Origin: Euzebyaceae bacterium
GTDB taxonomy: Bacteria; Actinomycetota; Nitriliruptoria; Euzebyales; Egibacteraceae
Direction: 5' to 3'
Assembly: GCA_013812395.1 (NCBI GenBank)
Contig: JACCTL010000008.1
Coordinates: 1 to 32,945 of the forward strand
Length of the DNA stretch: 32,945 bases
The notes beneath the pieces are model-generated. The model was not told where the DNA came from. It saw only the letters and a list, made by a program, of their open reading frames with translations, and did not search any database. Shown here piece by piece: positions 21,885 through 29,866 of this stretch. Made by a program: the position numbers and the translations under genes. How positions within the stretch are numbered: the stretch's first letter is position 1; each line of letters starts with the position of its first letter.

Positions 21885-22612
21885 TCAGCGTCGAGGGCCT
21901 GGTCAAACGCTTCGGCTCGGTCGAGGTGCTGGACAACATCGACCTGGCCGCCGAGGCCGGCGACGTGCTGGCGGTCCTCGGTCCCAGCGGCTGCGGAAAG
22001 TCCACGCTGCTGCGCCTGCTGGCTGGCTTCGAGCAGCCCGACGCCGGACAGATCCGCATCGCCGGCCAGCCGGTGCCGGGACCCGGGCCCGATCGGGCCA
22101 TGGTGGACCAGTCCTCGACGCTGTTCCCCTGGCTGTCGCTGCGCGACAACGTCGCCTGGGCGCCCCGCGCCGCCGGCGTCGCCGCCCCGGAAGCCGTCGC
22201 CGACCGGCTGCTGGAGCAGACCGGCCTCGCCGAGTTCGCCGGAGCCTTGCCGGCGACGCTGTCCGGCGGCATGCGTCAGCGCGGCGCGATCGCGCAGGTG
22301 CTGGCCACGGGTGCCTCCGTGCTGCTGCTCGACGAGCCCTTCGGCGCCCTGGACGCCCAGACCCGGCTGACGATGCACGTGTGGCTGCGCGGCGTCCTCG
22401 CCCGCGCGCATCCGACGGTGGTCATCGTGACCCATGACATCGACGAGGCGCTGTTGCTGGCCGACCGGGTGGTCGTCTTGAGCGTCCGGCCGGCGCAGGT
22501 CGTGGCGCGGCTGGCGGTGACCCTCGGCGGCGACCGGGGTCGTTCCACCACGACGGAGCCGGCCTTCACCGAGTTGAAGGGCCGGATTCTGGACCTGCTG
22601 GCGCCGGCCTGA
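21881..22612 (+). CDS. ABC importer ATPase (SsuB/TauB type)
   Basis: 243 residues. Walker A GPSGCGKST (34-42), Q-loop Gln77, signature LSGGMRQR (127-134), Walker B VLLLDEPFGALD (147-158), and switch His185 in VTHDIDEA. FPWLSLRDNVAW after the Q-loop is the hallmark of the nitrate/sulfonate/taurine ATPases. It powers the importer encoded just upstream. The GTG overlaps the permease stop by four bases, so the stoichiometry is coupled. The last codons (DLLAPA) are duplicated in the DNA behind the stop, which also forms part of a strong hairpin. Confidence 0.92.
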   Translation: MISVEGLVKRFGSVEVLDNIDLAAEAGDVLAVLGPSGCGKSTLLRLLAGFEQPDAGQIRIAGQPVPGPGPDRAMVDQSSTLFPWLSLRDNVAWAPRAAGVAAPEAVADRLLEQTGLAEFAGALPATLSGGMRQRGAIAQVLATGASVLLLDEPFGALDAQTRLTMHVWLRGVLARAHPTVVIVTHDIDEALLLADRVVVLSVRPAQVVARLAVTLGGDRGRSTTTEPAFTELKGRILDLLAPA

Positions 22613-22648
22613 CGGCCGGCTGGGGGATCTGCTGGCGCCGGCCTGACG
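22591..22648. repeat. 34-bp-period duplication of the importer ATPase 3' end
   Basis: 22591-22614 and 22625-22648 match at 23 of 24 bases (core CTGCTGGCGCCGGCCTGACG). The first copy contains the last codons and the TGA of the ATPase; the second is non-coding. Confidence 0.8.
22603..22620. terminator. Hairpin terminator between convergent importer and exporter genes
   Basis: GCCGGCC-TGAC-GGCCGGC is a perfect 7-bp stem with a four-base loop. It overlaps the ATPase stop codon and is followed by TGGGGG. The gap to the convergent exporter gene is 60 bases. There is no T-run. Confidence 0.45.
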
Positions 22649-22672
22649 ACGCCTGCCGGCAGCGCCGGTGAC

Positions 22673-24571
22673 TCACGCGCTGGCGGCGAACTGCGTGCGG
22701 TACAGGTCGGCGTACAGGCCCCCGGCACGGACCAGCTGGTCGTGGCTGCCGCGCTGCACGATCCGGCCACCGGCCACCACCAGAATCTGGTCGGCGTTGA
22801 CGATCGTCGACAGGCGGTGCGCGATCACCAGCGACGTGCGACCGGTCAGCGCGGTGCGCAGCGCCTGCTGCACCAGCACCTCCGACTCGCTGTCGAGGTG
22901 GGCGGTTGCCTCATCGAGAATGATCACCGCCGGTTGCTTCAGCAGGACCCGAGCGATCGCCAGCCGCTGCTTCTCGCCACCCGACATCCGGTAGCCACGT
23001 TCGCCGACCAGCGTGTCATAGCCCTCGGGCAGGGCGGCGATCACCGAGTGAATCTGTGCCGCACGGCAGGCGGCTTCGATCTCCCCATCGGTGGCGCCAG
23101 GACGGGCGTAGCGCAGGTTCTCGCGGATGGTGTCGTGGAACAGGTGCGGATCCTGGCTGACCACGCCCACCGCCGAGGCCAGCGACGCCAGCGTCAGGTC
23201 GCGGACGTCGTGGCCGTCGACGCGCACCGCGCCCGAGGACACCTCGTACAGGCGAGTGACCAGGCTGGTGATCGTCGACTTGCCGGCTCCTGAAGGGCCG
23301 ACCAGGGCGACGGTCTGACCCGGTTCGGCGACGAAGGTGACGTCGTGCAACACCGGCGGGCCTGGGGCGGCGTCGAGGACCTCGGCCCACCCCCGCTCCA
23401 GTGACGCCAGCGACGAGTCGGCGGGCGAGGGATAGGCGAACGACACCCCATCGAAGGTGATCTCGCCCTTGGGAGTGACCAGGTCGACGGCGCCCGGAGC
23501 GTCCGCGATCGGCTGGCGCAGGTCGAGGATCTCGAAGACGCGGTCGAACGAGACGAACGCCGTGAGCACCTCGACGGGGGCGTTGGTCAAGGCCGCCAGC
23601 GGCTGGTAGGCCTGCGTCACCAGTGCCGCGAAGGCAACCACCCCTCCCGGATCCATCGCCCCGGATAAGGCCAGTCGCCCGCCGATCAGGTAGACGGCGG
23701 CGGTGCCCAACGCCCCGACCAGCGATAGGGTGACGAAGAACAGCCGTCCGACGATGGCGCTACGCACGCCGACGTCGGCGACGCGCTGCGCGCTGGCGGC
23801 GAAGGTGTCGGTTTCCTCACGCGGGCGACCGAACAGCTTGACCAGCAGCGCGCCGGAAACGTTGAAGCGCTCGGTCATGACGGTGTTCATGTCGGCGTTG
23901 AGCTGCATCGACTCGCGGGTCAGCGCCTGCAGCCTGCGTCCGACGTTCTTGGCCAGCACCACGAACAGCGGCAGCACCGACAGCGTCAACAGGGTCAGGC
24001 GCCACTCGAGCAGGAACATCGCTCCGACTGCGGTGACAACCTGGATGACGTTTGCGGTGAGCGTGCCGAAGGTGCCGGTCAGGGCCCGTTGGGCGCCGAT
24101 GACGTCGTTGTTCAGCCGCGAGATCAGGGCGCCGGTCTGGGTGCGGGTGAAAAAGGCCAGCGGCATCCGCTGCACGTGGTCGTACAGCATGCGGCGCAGG
24201 TCGTAGATCAGCTGCTCGCCGATGTAGGACGACAGGTAGCGCTGCCACACCGAGAACCCGGAGGCCACGATGGCCACGCCGAACAGGCCAAGGGCGTACA
24301 CGGTGACGGTCCGCGCGGCGTCGGGGGGGCGGGCCGAGATCGCGTTGACGATGGGCTGGATCAGCAGCGCGGGGAGCACCACCAGCGCCGAGGCCGCCGA
24401 GATCGCCACCAGCAGCTGAATCAGTCTGCCGCGGTAGGGACGCGCGAACTCGCGCCAGACGCGCTTGGCCAGTCCCTTGGGCAGGCGCTGCCCATCCTGC
24501 GGCGTCGTGCCCCGGCGCACGGCGCCAGTGCCCGGCATCATGCCGCGGCCTCCGCCCAAGTTCGGTCCCAT
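22673..24571 (-). CDS. ABC exporter half-transporter (membrane + ATPase domains fused)
   Basis: 632 residues. The first ~330 residues hold six spans of a type-IV (MsbA/Sav1866-like) exporter: VWREFARPYRGRLIQL leads into span 1, and SRLNNDVIGAQRALTGTFG is the usual coupling segment. The C-terminal ATPase has Walker A GPSGAGKST, Q-loop VSQDPHLFHDTIRENL, signature MSGGEKQR, Walker B VIILDEATAHLD and His in IAHRLST. It works as a homodimer or heterodimer and exports lipids, peptides or drugs; no partner half-transporter is adjacent. I start at the ATG at 24569-24571. A GTG eight codons upstream (24595) with GGGAAGAAG before it is an alternative. The repeat at 24634-24679 lies just upstream. Confidence 0.9.
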   Translation of the reverse strand: MGPNLGGGRGMMPGTGAVRRGTTPQDGQRLPKGLAKRVWREFARPYRGRLIQLLVAISAASALVVLPALLIQPIVNAISARPPDAARTVTVYALGLFGVAIVASGFSVWQRYLSSYIGEQLIYDLRRMLYDHVQRMPLAFFTRTQTGALISRLNNDVIGAQRALTGTFGTLTANVIQVVTAVGAMFLLEWRLTLLTLSVLPLFVVLAKNVGRRLQALTRESMQLNADMNTVMTERFNVSGALLVKLFGRPREETDTFAASAQRVADVGVRSAIVGRLFFVTLSLVGALGTAAVYLIGGRLALSGAMDPGGVVAFAALVTQAYQPLAALTNAPVEVLTAFVSFDRVFEILDLRQPIADAPGAVDLVTPKGEITFDGVSFAYPSPADSSLASLERGWAEVLDAAPGPPVLHDVTFVAEPGQTVALVGPSGAGKSTITSLVTRLYEVSSGAVRVDGHDVRDLTLASLASAVGVVSQDPHLFHDTIRENLRYARPGATDGEIEAACRAAQIHSVIAALPEGYDTLVGERGYRMSGGEKQRLAIARVLLKQPAVIILDEATAHLDSESEVLVQQALRTALTGRTSLVIAHRLSTIVNADQILVVAGGRIVQRGSHDQLVRAGGLYADLYRTQFAASA

Positions 24572-24633
24572 GCTCACCGCCAACCAGCATGACACCGCGC
24601 TTCTTCCCGGCCACCGCCCGACAGCTCGCGACT

Positions 24634-24679
24634 GCGCTCAAGTAGCGAGTGGTAGCGCACGTATCCCGCTCAGGTAGCG
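24634..24679. repeat. Intergenic repeat copy B (CGCTACNTGAGCG family)
   Basis: On the plus strand CGCTCAAGTAGCG (24635-24647), GGTAGCGCA (24651-24659) and CGCTCAGGTAGCG (24667-24679). These are the reverse complements, in the same order, of the three elements at 1344-1391. It fills the 103-base gap between the ABC-F gene and the exporter. The rest of the gap shows nothing recognisable. Confidence 0.6.
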
Positions 24680-24698
24680 AAGCGGGCGCGCACCCAGA

Positions 24699-26723
24699 TC
24701 AGCGCGCTGAGGTCTCCGCCCGGGTGGTCTCCTGCTCGATCGCCGACGACAGGCGCGCCCACTCGTCGAACAGCCCGGCGGCACGGTCCTTGGCGGCGCC
24801 GTGGCGCTCCACCAGCTCGCGCACCTGTTCCGCGTCGCCGTAGCTGTCCGGGTCTGCCATCGCACGGGTCAACTCGGCCACCTCCGCCTCGGCGGCGACC
24901 AGCTCTCGCTCGACGACCAGCAGGCGTTCCCGCAGGCGCTTGGTGTGGCGGTGCACCCGATTGCGCCGTTCGGCCTCGGCACGCTTGTCGTCAGCGCCCT
25001 TGCGTGGCGCCGCCGCGGCCGGGGAAGATGCAGCGAGGGCATCGGGCCGGTCCGGCGTGACGCCCTCGGTGGCGCCCCGGTCCGCCAGGTCGACGCCGGT
25101 CCGTTCGGCGTAGTACTCGAAGTCGCCGGGGTAGACCGTCGCGGTGCCGGCGCCGACCTCGATGATGACGTCGGCGACCGAGCGGATCAGGTGGCGGTCG
25201 TGGGTGATCAGCACCACGGTGCCCGGGTACTCCAGCAGCGCGTCCTCCAGCACGTCGCGGCTTGGGATGTCCAGGTGGTTGGTCGGCTCGTCCATGCACA
25301 ACAGGTTGGCGGGATTGGCCAGCATCTTGGCCAGGGCGAGGCGGCTGCGCTCCCCGCCGGACAGCACGCTGACGTGCTTGTCGACGTCCTGGCCGGAGAA
25401 CAAGAAGGCGCCGAGCATGCTGCGGGGGTTGACCTTGCTGGTGTCGGTGCGCGGGCCGACCGCTTCGCCGTTTGACGACAGCGCCGCCGACAGCTCCTGC
25501 AGCACGGTCTTGCCCGGGTCCAGCCCCTCGATCTGGTGCTGGGCGAAGTAGGCGACGTTGACGTTGTGGCCGAGGGTGCGCTGCCCGGCGTCGAAGTCCA
25601 AGACCCCGGCGAGGATCTTGAGCAGGGTGGACTTGCCGGCCCCGTTGGGCCCGACCAACGCGACCTTCTTCCCCCGCTCCAACACCAGGTTGAGGTCGGC
25701 ATAGACCAGCTTGCGGCCGTAGCGCTTGGTCAGTCCCAGCAGGCGCACCACGTCACGCCCCGCCCTCGGCGGCGTGGGGAAGCGGAACCGCATGCGGCGC
25801 GTGTCGTCGCGCTTGACCTCCACCCGCTCGAGTCGGTCCAGCGCCTTGACCCGGCTCTGGACCTGTCGGGCTTTGCTGGCCTTGTAGCGGAAGCGCTCGA
25901 TGAAGCGCTCGGTCTGGGCGATCTTGCGCTGCTGGTTGCTGGCCGCGGCCTCCTGCTGCGCCAGGCGCAGCGCGCGCTCTTCGACGAAGTCGGCGTAGTC
26001 GCCGACGTACTCGGTGACGGTGGCATGGGCGATCTCGACAACGCGGTTGGCCACGGCGTTGATGAAGTCACGGTCGTGGCTGACCAGCACGATGGCGCCC
26101 TCGTAGTCTGCGAGGAACTGCTCCAGCCAGGTGACACTGGCGAGGTCGAGGTGGTTGGTCGGTTCGTCGAGCAGCAGCACGTCGGGGCGGGCCAGCAGCA
26201 GGCGCGCCAACGCCACGCGCATCATCCACCCGCCCGACAACAGGCCGACATCGCGCTCCACGTCGGCGTCGTCGAAGCCCAGGCCGGCCAGGACGCGCCG
26301 CGCCGCAGCCTCGATGCTGTAACCGCCGAGGTGCTCGAAATGGTGCTGTAGGCGCCCGTAGTCGGCCAGCAGGGCGTCCTGCTCGTCGCCGGATGGGGTG
26401 GCGGCGATGCGCGCCTCGAGGTGGCGCAGCCGCTGTTCCAGCGACGTCACGTCGCCCGCGGCGGTCAGCACCTCGGCCAGGACGGTGCGCCCCGAGGTCT
26501 CGGCCACCTCCTGGCGCAGATAGCCGATCTGCAAGTCCTTGGTGCGGGCCACCTCGCCGCCGTCGGGCTGCTGCTCACCTGCCACGATGTCCAGCAGGGT
26601 CGTCTTGCCAACGCCGTTGGCGCCGACCAGCGCGATCCGCCGTCCCGGCACGATGCGCAAGGACACGTCGCGGAACAACACCCGCGTGCCATGCGCGCGC
26701 TCCACCCCACTCAAAGAAATCAC
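24699..26723 (-). CDS. ABC-F family ribosome-associated ATPase
   Basis: 674 residues, two ATPase domains and no membrane segment. Domain 1: Walker [10 protein letters not shown], signature [24 protein letters not shown]. Domain 2: Walker [10 protein letters not shown], signature [23 protein letters not shown]. Between them the helical P-site tRNA-interaction linker ([20 protein letters not shown], then [20 protein letters not shown]) is intact. After domain 2 comes a charged coiled-coil tail (about residues 570-674) as in YdiF/Uup-like members. ABC-F proteins bind the ribosomal E site and rescue stalled or drug-bound ribosomes; whether this one gives resistance cannot be read off. The GTG at 26721-26723 is chosen because TACCCT lies six bases upstream. 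A striking hairpin lies just upstream. Confidence 0.88.
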   Translation of the reverse strand: MISLSGVERAHGTRVLFRDVSLRIVPGRRIALVGANGVGKTTLLDIVAGEQQPDGGEVARTKDLQIGYLRQEVAETSGRTVLAEVLTAAGDVTSLEQRLRHLEARIAATPSGDEQDALLADYGRLQHHFEHLGGYSIEAAARRVLAGLGFDDADVERDVGLLSGGWMMRVALARLLLARPDVLLLDEPTNHLDLASVTWLEQFLADYEGAIVLVSHDRDFINAVANRVVEIAHATVTEYVGDYADFVEERALRLAQQEAAASNQQRKIAQTERFIERFRYKASKARQVQSRVKALDRLERVEVKRDDTRRMRFRFPTPPRAGRDVVRLLGLTKRYGRKLVYADLNLVLERGKKVALVGPNGAGKSTLLKILAGVLDFDAGQRTLGHNVNVAYFAQHQIEGLDPGKTVLQELSAALSSNGEAVGPRTDTSKVNPRSMLGAFLFSGQDVDKHVSVLSGGERSRLALAKMLANPANLLCMDEPTNHLDIPSRDVLEDALLEYPGTVVLITHDRHLIRSVADVIIEVGAGTATVYPGDFEYYAERTGVDLADRGATEGVTPDRPDALAASSPAAAAPRKGADDKRAEAERRNRVHRHTKRLRERLLVVERELVAAEAEVAELTRAMADPDSYGDAEQVRELVERHGAAKDRAAGLFDEWARLSSAIEQETTRAETSAR

Positions 26724-26729
26724 CCACAA

Positions 26730-26735
26730 AGGGTA
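26730..26735 (-). promoter_or_regulatory. -10 box, leaderless promoter of the ABC-F gene
   Basis: TACCCT on the minus strand, six bases before the GTG, with no ribosome-binding site. The region where a -35 box would lie is occupied by the left arm of the hairpin at 26747-26807. Confidence 0.45.
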
Positions 26736-26746
26736 AGGCCATAAAA

Positions 26747-26807
26747 CGGCCGCCACCTGAAGGGCCGCTCACCCACCCACCCTCCAAGGCCCTTCAGGTG
26801 GCGGCCG
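26747..26807. promoter_or_regulatory. Perfect 20-bp inverted repeat with G-rich loop, between ABC-F and the divergent membrane gene
   Basis: The arms 26747-26766 and 26788-26807 are perfect inverted copies, with core GGCCGCCACCTGAAGGGCC. The 21-base loop reads, on the minus strand, GGAGGGTGGGTGGGTGAG, a near-ideal G-quadruplex sequence. On the minus strand the stem is followed by GTTTTAT, so it has the shape of an intrinsic terminator pointing at the ABC-F gene 24 bases on. It could be an attenuator of a longer ABC-F transcript, an insulator between divergent genes, or an operator. Confidence 0.7.
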
Positions 26808-26834
26808 CCGTCCCTTCGACCGATAAACGGCCGA

Positions 26835-26840
26835 TAAGCT
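26835..26840 (+). promoter_or_regulatory. -10 box, leaderless promoter of the membrane protein gene
   Basis: TAAGCT followed by six bases and the ATG at 26847. No Shine-Dalgarno is present and no convincing -35 was found. Confidence 0.5.
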
Positions 26841-26846
26841 TCTGTC

Positions 26847-27245
26847 ATGAGCCTGACCTCCGTGCACGGCTACGTGGTTGGCGTCGTGCTCATCGGCACG
26901 TGGGCCACCATCTGCGGATGGTCGCTGGCGCTGCGGTTCACCCGTTACGAGCACACCCCGACGTTCTGGCGGGTGGTGTCCTTCGGCCAGATCCTGCTGG
27001 CGCTGCAGCTGTTGATCGGCCTCATGCTGCTCGTCCTCGGAAAGAGCCCGGGGCCGGAGGGTGGTGGCGCCACGCTGGCCTTTCACCTGGCCTATGGGGT
27101 GATCTTCCCGCTGCTCACCCTCATCGTCGGGCACCGGGTGGCGCGGGAAGGCCGCTACAACCCGCATGCCGTGTTCGCCGTGGTGGGGCTGGTCTGCTTC
27201 GGGCTGACGGCCCGCGCGTTCATGGTGGGCGTCGGCGGTGCCTGA
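26847..27245 (+). CDS. Four-span membrane protein of unknown function
   Basis: 132 residues with about four hydrophobic spans: YVVGVVLIGTWATICGWSLAL, VSFGQILLALQLLIGLMLLVLG, AFHLAYGVIFPLLTLIVGHRVA and AVFAVVGLVCFGLTARAFMVG. Three His residues sit near the span ends (His8, His49-type HTP loop, and FHLAYG), which could bind heme or metal, but no family was recognised. It is probably an inner-membrane protein. Transcription appears leaderless. It begins a plus-strand run with the small 70-residue gene (33 bases downstream) and the c-di-AMP phosphodiesterase. The end of the gene is tandemly duplicated in the intergenic DNA. Confidence 0.62.
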   Translation: MSLTSVHGYVVGVVLIGTWATICGWSLALRFTRYEHTPTFWRVVSFGQILLALQLLIGLMLLVLGKSPGPEGGGATLAFHLAYGVIFPLLTLIVGHRVAREGRYNPHAVFAVVGLVCFGLTARAFMVGVGGA

Positions 27246-27271
27246 TAAGGCGTCGGCGGTGCCTGATAAGG
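27228..27271. repeat. 21-bp tandem duplication at the end of the membrane protein gene
   Basis: 27228-27250 and 27249-27271 are identical 23-mers with a period of 21, core GTCGGCGGTGCCTGATAAGG. The first copy carries the stop codons TGA TAA; the second ends in AAGGAG and supplies the ribosome-binding site of the next gene. Confidence 0.85.
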
Positions 27272-27278
27272 AGAGCTC

Positions 27279-27491
27279 ATGACCGACGACGACCACACCA
27301 CCCATGCCGCCCTGGCGGCCGAGCTCACCGACAGCATCAAGCGCCTGCGCCTTGACGTAGAGTCGCGTAGCGACCCCATCCTGGAAGAGATCGCCCACGC
27401 CTTGGAGCTGACCCTGGAGCTGACCACGCACGCGCACGGCCACTCGCTGGACAACCGTGAGCGGCTGCGCGCGTTGGAGTCCGGCGGCTAA
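27279..27491 (+). CDS. Small conserved-looking protein, unknown function
   Basis: 70 residues. It opens with an acidic/His-rich tail (TDDDHTTH) followed by amphipathic helices AALAAELTDSIKRLRLDVESR and ILEEIAHALELTLELTTHAHGHSLDNRERLRALESGG, so it is probably an all-helical dimer or a small partner protein. No motif was recognised. The ATG has AAGGAG seven bases upstream, delivered by the 21-bp duplication. It ends three bases before the PgpH-like gene and is surely in the same operon, which makes it a candidate accessory factor for c-di-AMP turnover; this is inference from position only. Confidence 0.65.
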   Translation: MTDDDHTTHAALAAELTDSIKRLRLDVESRSDPILEEIAHALELTLELTTHAHGHSLDNRERLRALESGG

Positions 27492-27494
27492 GCG

Positions 27495-29624
27495 ATGAGG
27501 CGGTTACGGGCGGGCCTGCTCGGCCGGCTGCCGGCTTGGGCCCGGCGGTTCCTGCCGCTGCTGCTCGCGGTGGTGGGCGTGTCCGCCGGCCTGTCGGTGT
27601 CGGTCTTTCTCACCGACCAGCCGATCTACGCCGGCGAGCCCTCACCTCGGACCGTCGTCGCACCAGACCTGATCCGCATCGAGGATCCGGAGGCCACCGA
27701 CCGCGCTCGGCGGGAGGCGGCCGACCTGATCGAACCGGTGCTGGTCGACGACCCGGAGGCCAAGGCGGCGATCGTGCAAAAGGTGCGCGACGTCTTCGCT
27801 GCCGTCGCCGAGGTCCGCGAGCCCGCGGCCGACGGCCAGACGGCCAGCGCACGCGACCAGCGCAGCGCCCTGGCGCAGCGGCTGCCCGACCTGCAAGTCG
27901 ACCGGGTGCAGGCGCTCGTCGCACTGGACGACGAGACGCTGGCCTCGGTCAGCGCCGAGACGCTGTCCATCGCGCAGCAGCTCGCGCGCCAGCGGATCCC
28001 CGCCGAGCGGCTGGAAACGGCCACCGAGGAGCAGTTGCGCACGGAGCTGGCGGTGCGGTCGTTCCCGGAGGGCGTCGCCGAGACCGTGGTGGAACCCGTC
28101 ATCCGCAGCGCCTCGCAGCCCACGGTCATCGTTGACGACGAGGCCACGGTGGCTGCCCAAGAACAGGCCGCCGCCGCGGTGTCAGCGGTGACCCGCTCGT
28201 TCCCCGCAGGCGCTGTGGTGGTCAGCGCAGGGGAGGTTGTGGACGCGGTGCAGCTGGCGGCGCTGCGCCAGCGCGGACTGGAGGGCGCCGAGCCATGGCG
28301 CGAGGCGGCTAAGGCGATCGTCCTGGCGATCGTGCTGACCCTGGCCGTCGCTGCGTACCTGCGCGCCTACCGGCCTCGAGTGTGGTCATCCTGGAGCCGG
28401 CTGGTGCTGCTGTCGTGCCTGTTCATCGGCTTGGCCCTGATCGTGGAGGCCGTCACACTGCTGGCGCCGACCGCCGCCGCCGGATGGGGCTACCTGCTGC
28501 CGGCCGGGGCAATCGCGATGCTCGCGACCATCCTGTTCGACCCGCCGGTGGGTGTGCTGTCGGTCATTCCCACCGTCGTGATCGTCGCCTTCGCCGAGCC
28601 GGGCGAGGGCGGCGTCGTCGCGTTCACGGCGATCGCCGGCCTGCTGTCGGTGCCGCTGGTGTCGCGGCTGTCCGCCCGCGGCGACCTGCGGCGCGCCGCG
28701 TGGCAGTCGACGCTCGCCTACGTCGCATTGGCCGGGTTGTGCGCCGCCGTCTTCAACGATCTGGCCACCGTCCGCCTGGCGCTGCTGGCGGGCCTGGCCA
28801 ACGGCGTGCTGGTGGCGATGCTGGTCAACACCAGCCTGCCGTTCCTGGAGTCGCTGTTCGGCGTGGTGACGGCCACCAGCCTGCTCGACCTGGCGGACCG
28901 CAACCACCCGCTGCTGCGGGAACTCGAGCAGAAGGCGCTCGGCAGCTACAACCACTCGATCATGGTGGCGACGCTGTGCGAGCGGGCGGCTCGTGCCATC
29001 GGCGCCGACGCCCTGCTCGCCAGCACGGCGGCGCTGTATCACGACATCGGCAAGGTCCGCCGGCCGTGGTTCTTCGTCGAGAACCAGTTCGGCATCGCCA
29101 ATCCCCACGACGACCTGGAACCGGGCGTCTCGGCGGTGATCATCCAGGAGCACGTCACGGACGGCATCACGATGGCCCGCAGCCACCGGCTACCACCGGA
29201 GATCGTCGATGGGATCGCCACCCACCACGGCACCACCCTGGTCAGCTACTTCCACCGCAAGGCGCTGGCGGCAGCCGCAGCGAGCGGTGGCGAGGTCGAC
29301 GAGGCCCACTACCGCTACCAGGGCCGGCGACCGGCGAGCCGCGAGATGGCCGTGCTGATGCTCGCCGACTGCTGCGAGGGTGCGTCGCGGGCGGCCGCTC
29401 AGCACAACCGCAACCTCAGCCGTAAGCAGCTGGAGGACGTCGTCCGGTCGCTGATCGCCGACCGGGTCGACGACGGTCAGCTGGACGCTTCGGCCCTGAC
29501 CTTCGCCGAGCTGAAGACGGTCACGGCCTCGTTCATCGACACCCTGGTGGGCGTCTACCACCCCCGCATCGCCTATCCCGACCCGGTCGCGCCCACGCTG
29601 AACCCGGAGTCGGTCGAGCCCTGA
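27495..29624 (+). CDS. pgpH: PgpH-type c-di-AMP phosphodiesterase (7TM-7TMR-HD)
   Basis: 709 residues in three parts. Residues 1-35 contain a first membrane span. About 36-265 form the extracytoplasmic 7TMR-HDED region (DQPIYAGEPSPRTVVAPDLIRIEDPEATDRAR and helices). About 275-465 hold seven spans. The cytoplasmic HD domain runs from about 480 to 690 with His516-Asp517 in YHDIGKVRRPWFF, NPHDD, VIIQEHVTDGITMAR and THHGT, and further His in YFHRKA, matching the metal ligands of PgpH. It degrades the second messenger c-di-AMP, which controls potassium and turgor. The ATG follows the small upstream gene by three bases. A PIN remnant begins 8 bases after the stop. Confidence 0.85.
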   Translation: MRRLRAGLLGRLPAWARRFLPLLLAVVGVSAGLSVSVFLTDQPIYAGEPSPRTVVAPDLIRIEDPEATDRARREAADLIEPVLVDDPEAKAAIVQKVRDVFAAVAEVREPAADGQTASARDQRSALAQRLPDLQVDRVQALVALDDETLASVSAETLSIAQQLARQRIPAERLETATEEQLRTELAVRSFPEGVAETVVEPVIRSASQPTVIVDDEATVAAQEQAAAAVSAVTRSFPAGAVVVSAGEVVDAVQLAALRQRGLEGAEPWREAAKAIVLAIVLTLAVAAYLRAYRPRVWSSWSRLVLLSCLFIGLALIVEAVTLLAPTAAAGWGYLLPAGAIAMLATILFDPPVGVLSVIPTVVIVAFAEPGEGGVVAFTAIAGLLSVPLVSRLSARGDLRRAAWQSTLAYVALAGLCAAVFNDLATVRLALLAGLANGVLVAMLVNTSLPFLESLFGVVTATSLLDLADRNHPLLRELEQKALGSYNHSIMVATLCERAARAIGADALLASTAALYHDIGKVRRPWFFVENQFGIANPHDDLEPGVSAVIIQEHVTDGITMARSHRLPPEIVDGIATHHGTTLVSYFHRKALAAAAASGGEVDEAHYRYQGRRPASREMAVLMLADCCEGASRAAAQHNRNLSRKQLEDVVRSLIADRVDDGQLDASALTFAELKTVTASFIDTLVGVYHPRIAYPDPVAPTLNPESVEP

Positions 29625-29632
29625 ACCGCCCA

Positions 29633-29850
29633 GTGCACGTCGTCTTGGACGCGGGCGTCTTCGTTTCGGCAGCTGTCACCCCCGGTGGCGTGGCGAGCCG
29701 GATCGTCACCGCAGGCTGCAAGGGCGCGTCGAGTACCTGTTGTGCCCGCAGTTGGTTAGCGAGATCACCGACGTGCTGGCAAGGCCGAAGATTGCCCGCC
29801 TGGTCAGCGAGGGGAACCGCGAGCGCTTCCCAGGCGTCAGCACTGGCGCT
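29633..29850 (+). pseudogene. Truncated and frameshifted PIN-domain toxin remnant
   Basis: A GTG at 29633 starts HVVLDAGVFVSAAVTPGGVASRIV, the first strand, catalytic Asp and first helix of PIN-family toxins. Near 29715-29722 the reading must move to another frame to continue as GRVEYLLCPQLVSEITDVLARPK and IARLVSEGNRERF, again a clear PIN segment. Homology ends at about 29830. The remaining two-thirds, with the other acidic residues, is missing and the DNA runs into the opposite-strand nitroreductase gene. It is therefore a dead toxin gene. No antitoxin gene is adjacent, and PgpH lies directly upstream. Confidence 0.6.
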
Positions 29851-29866
29851 CTGGGATCGTTCGAGG

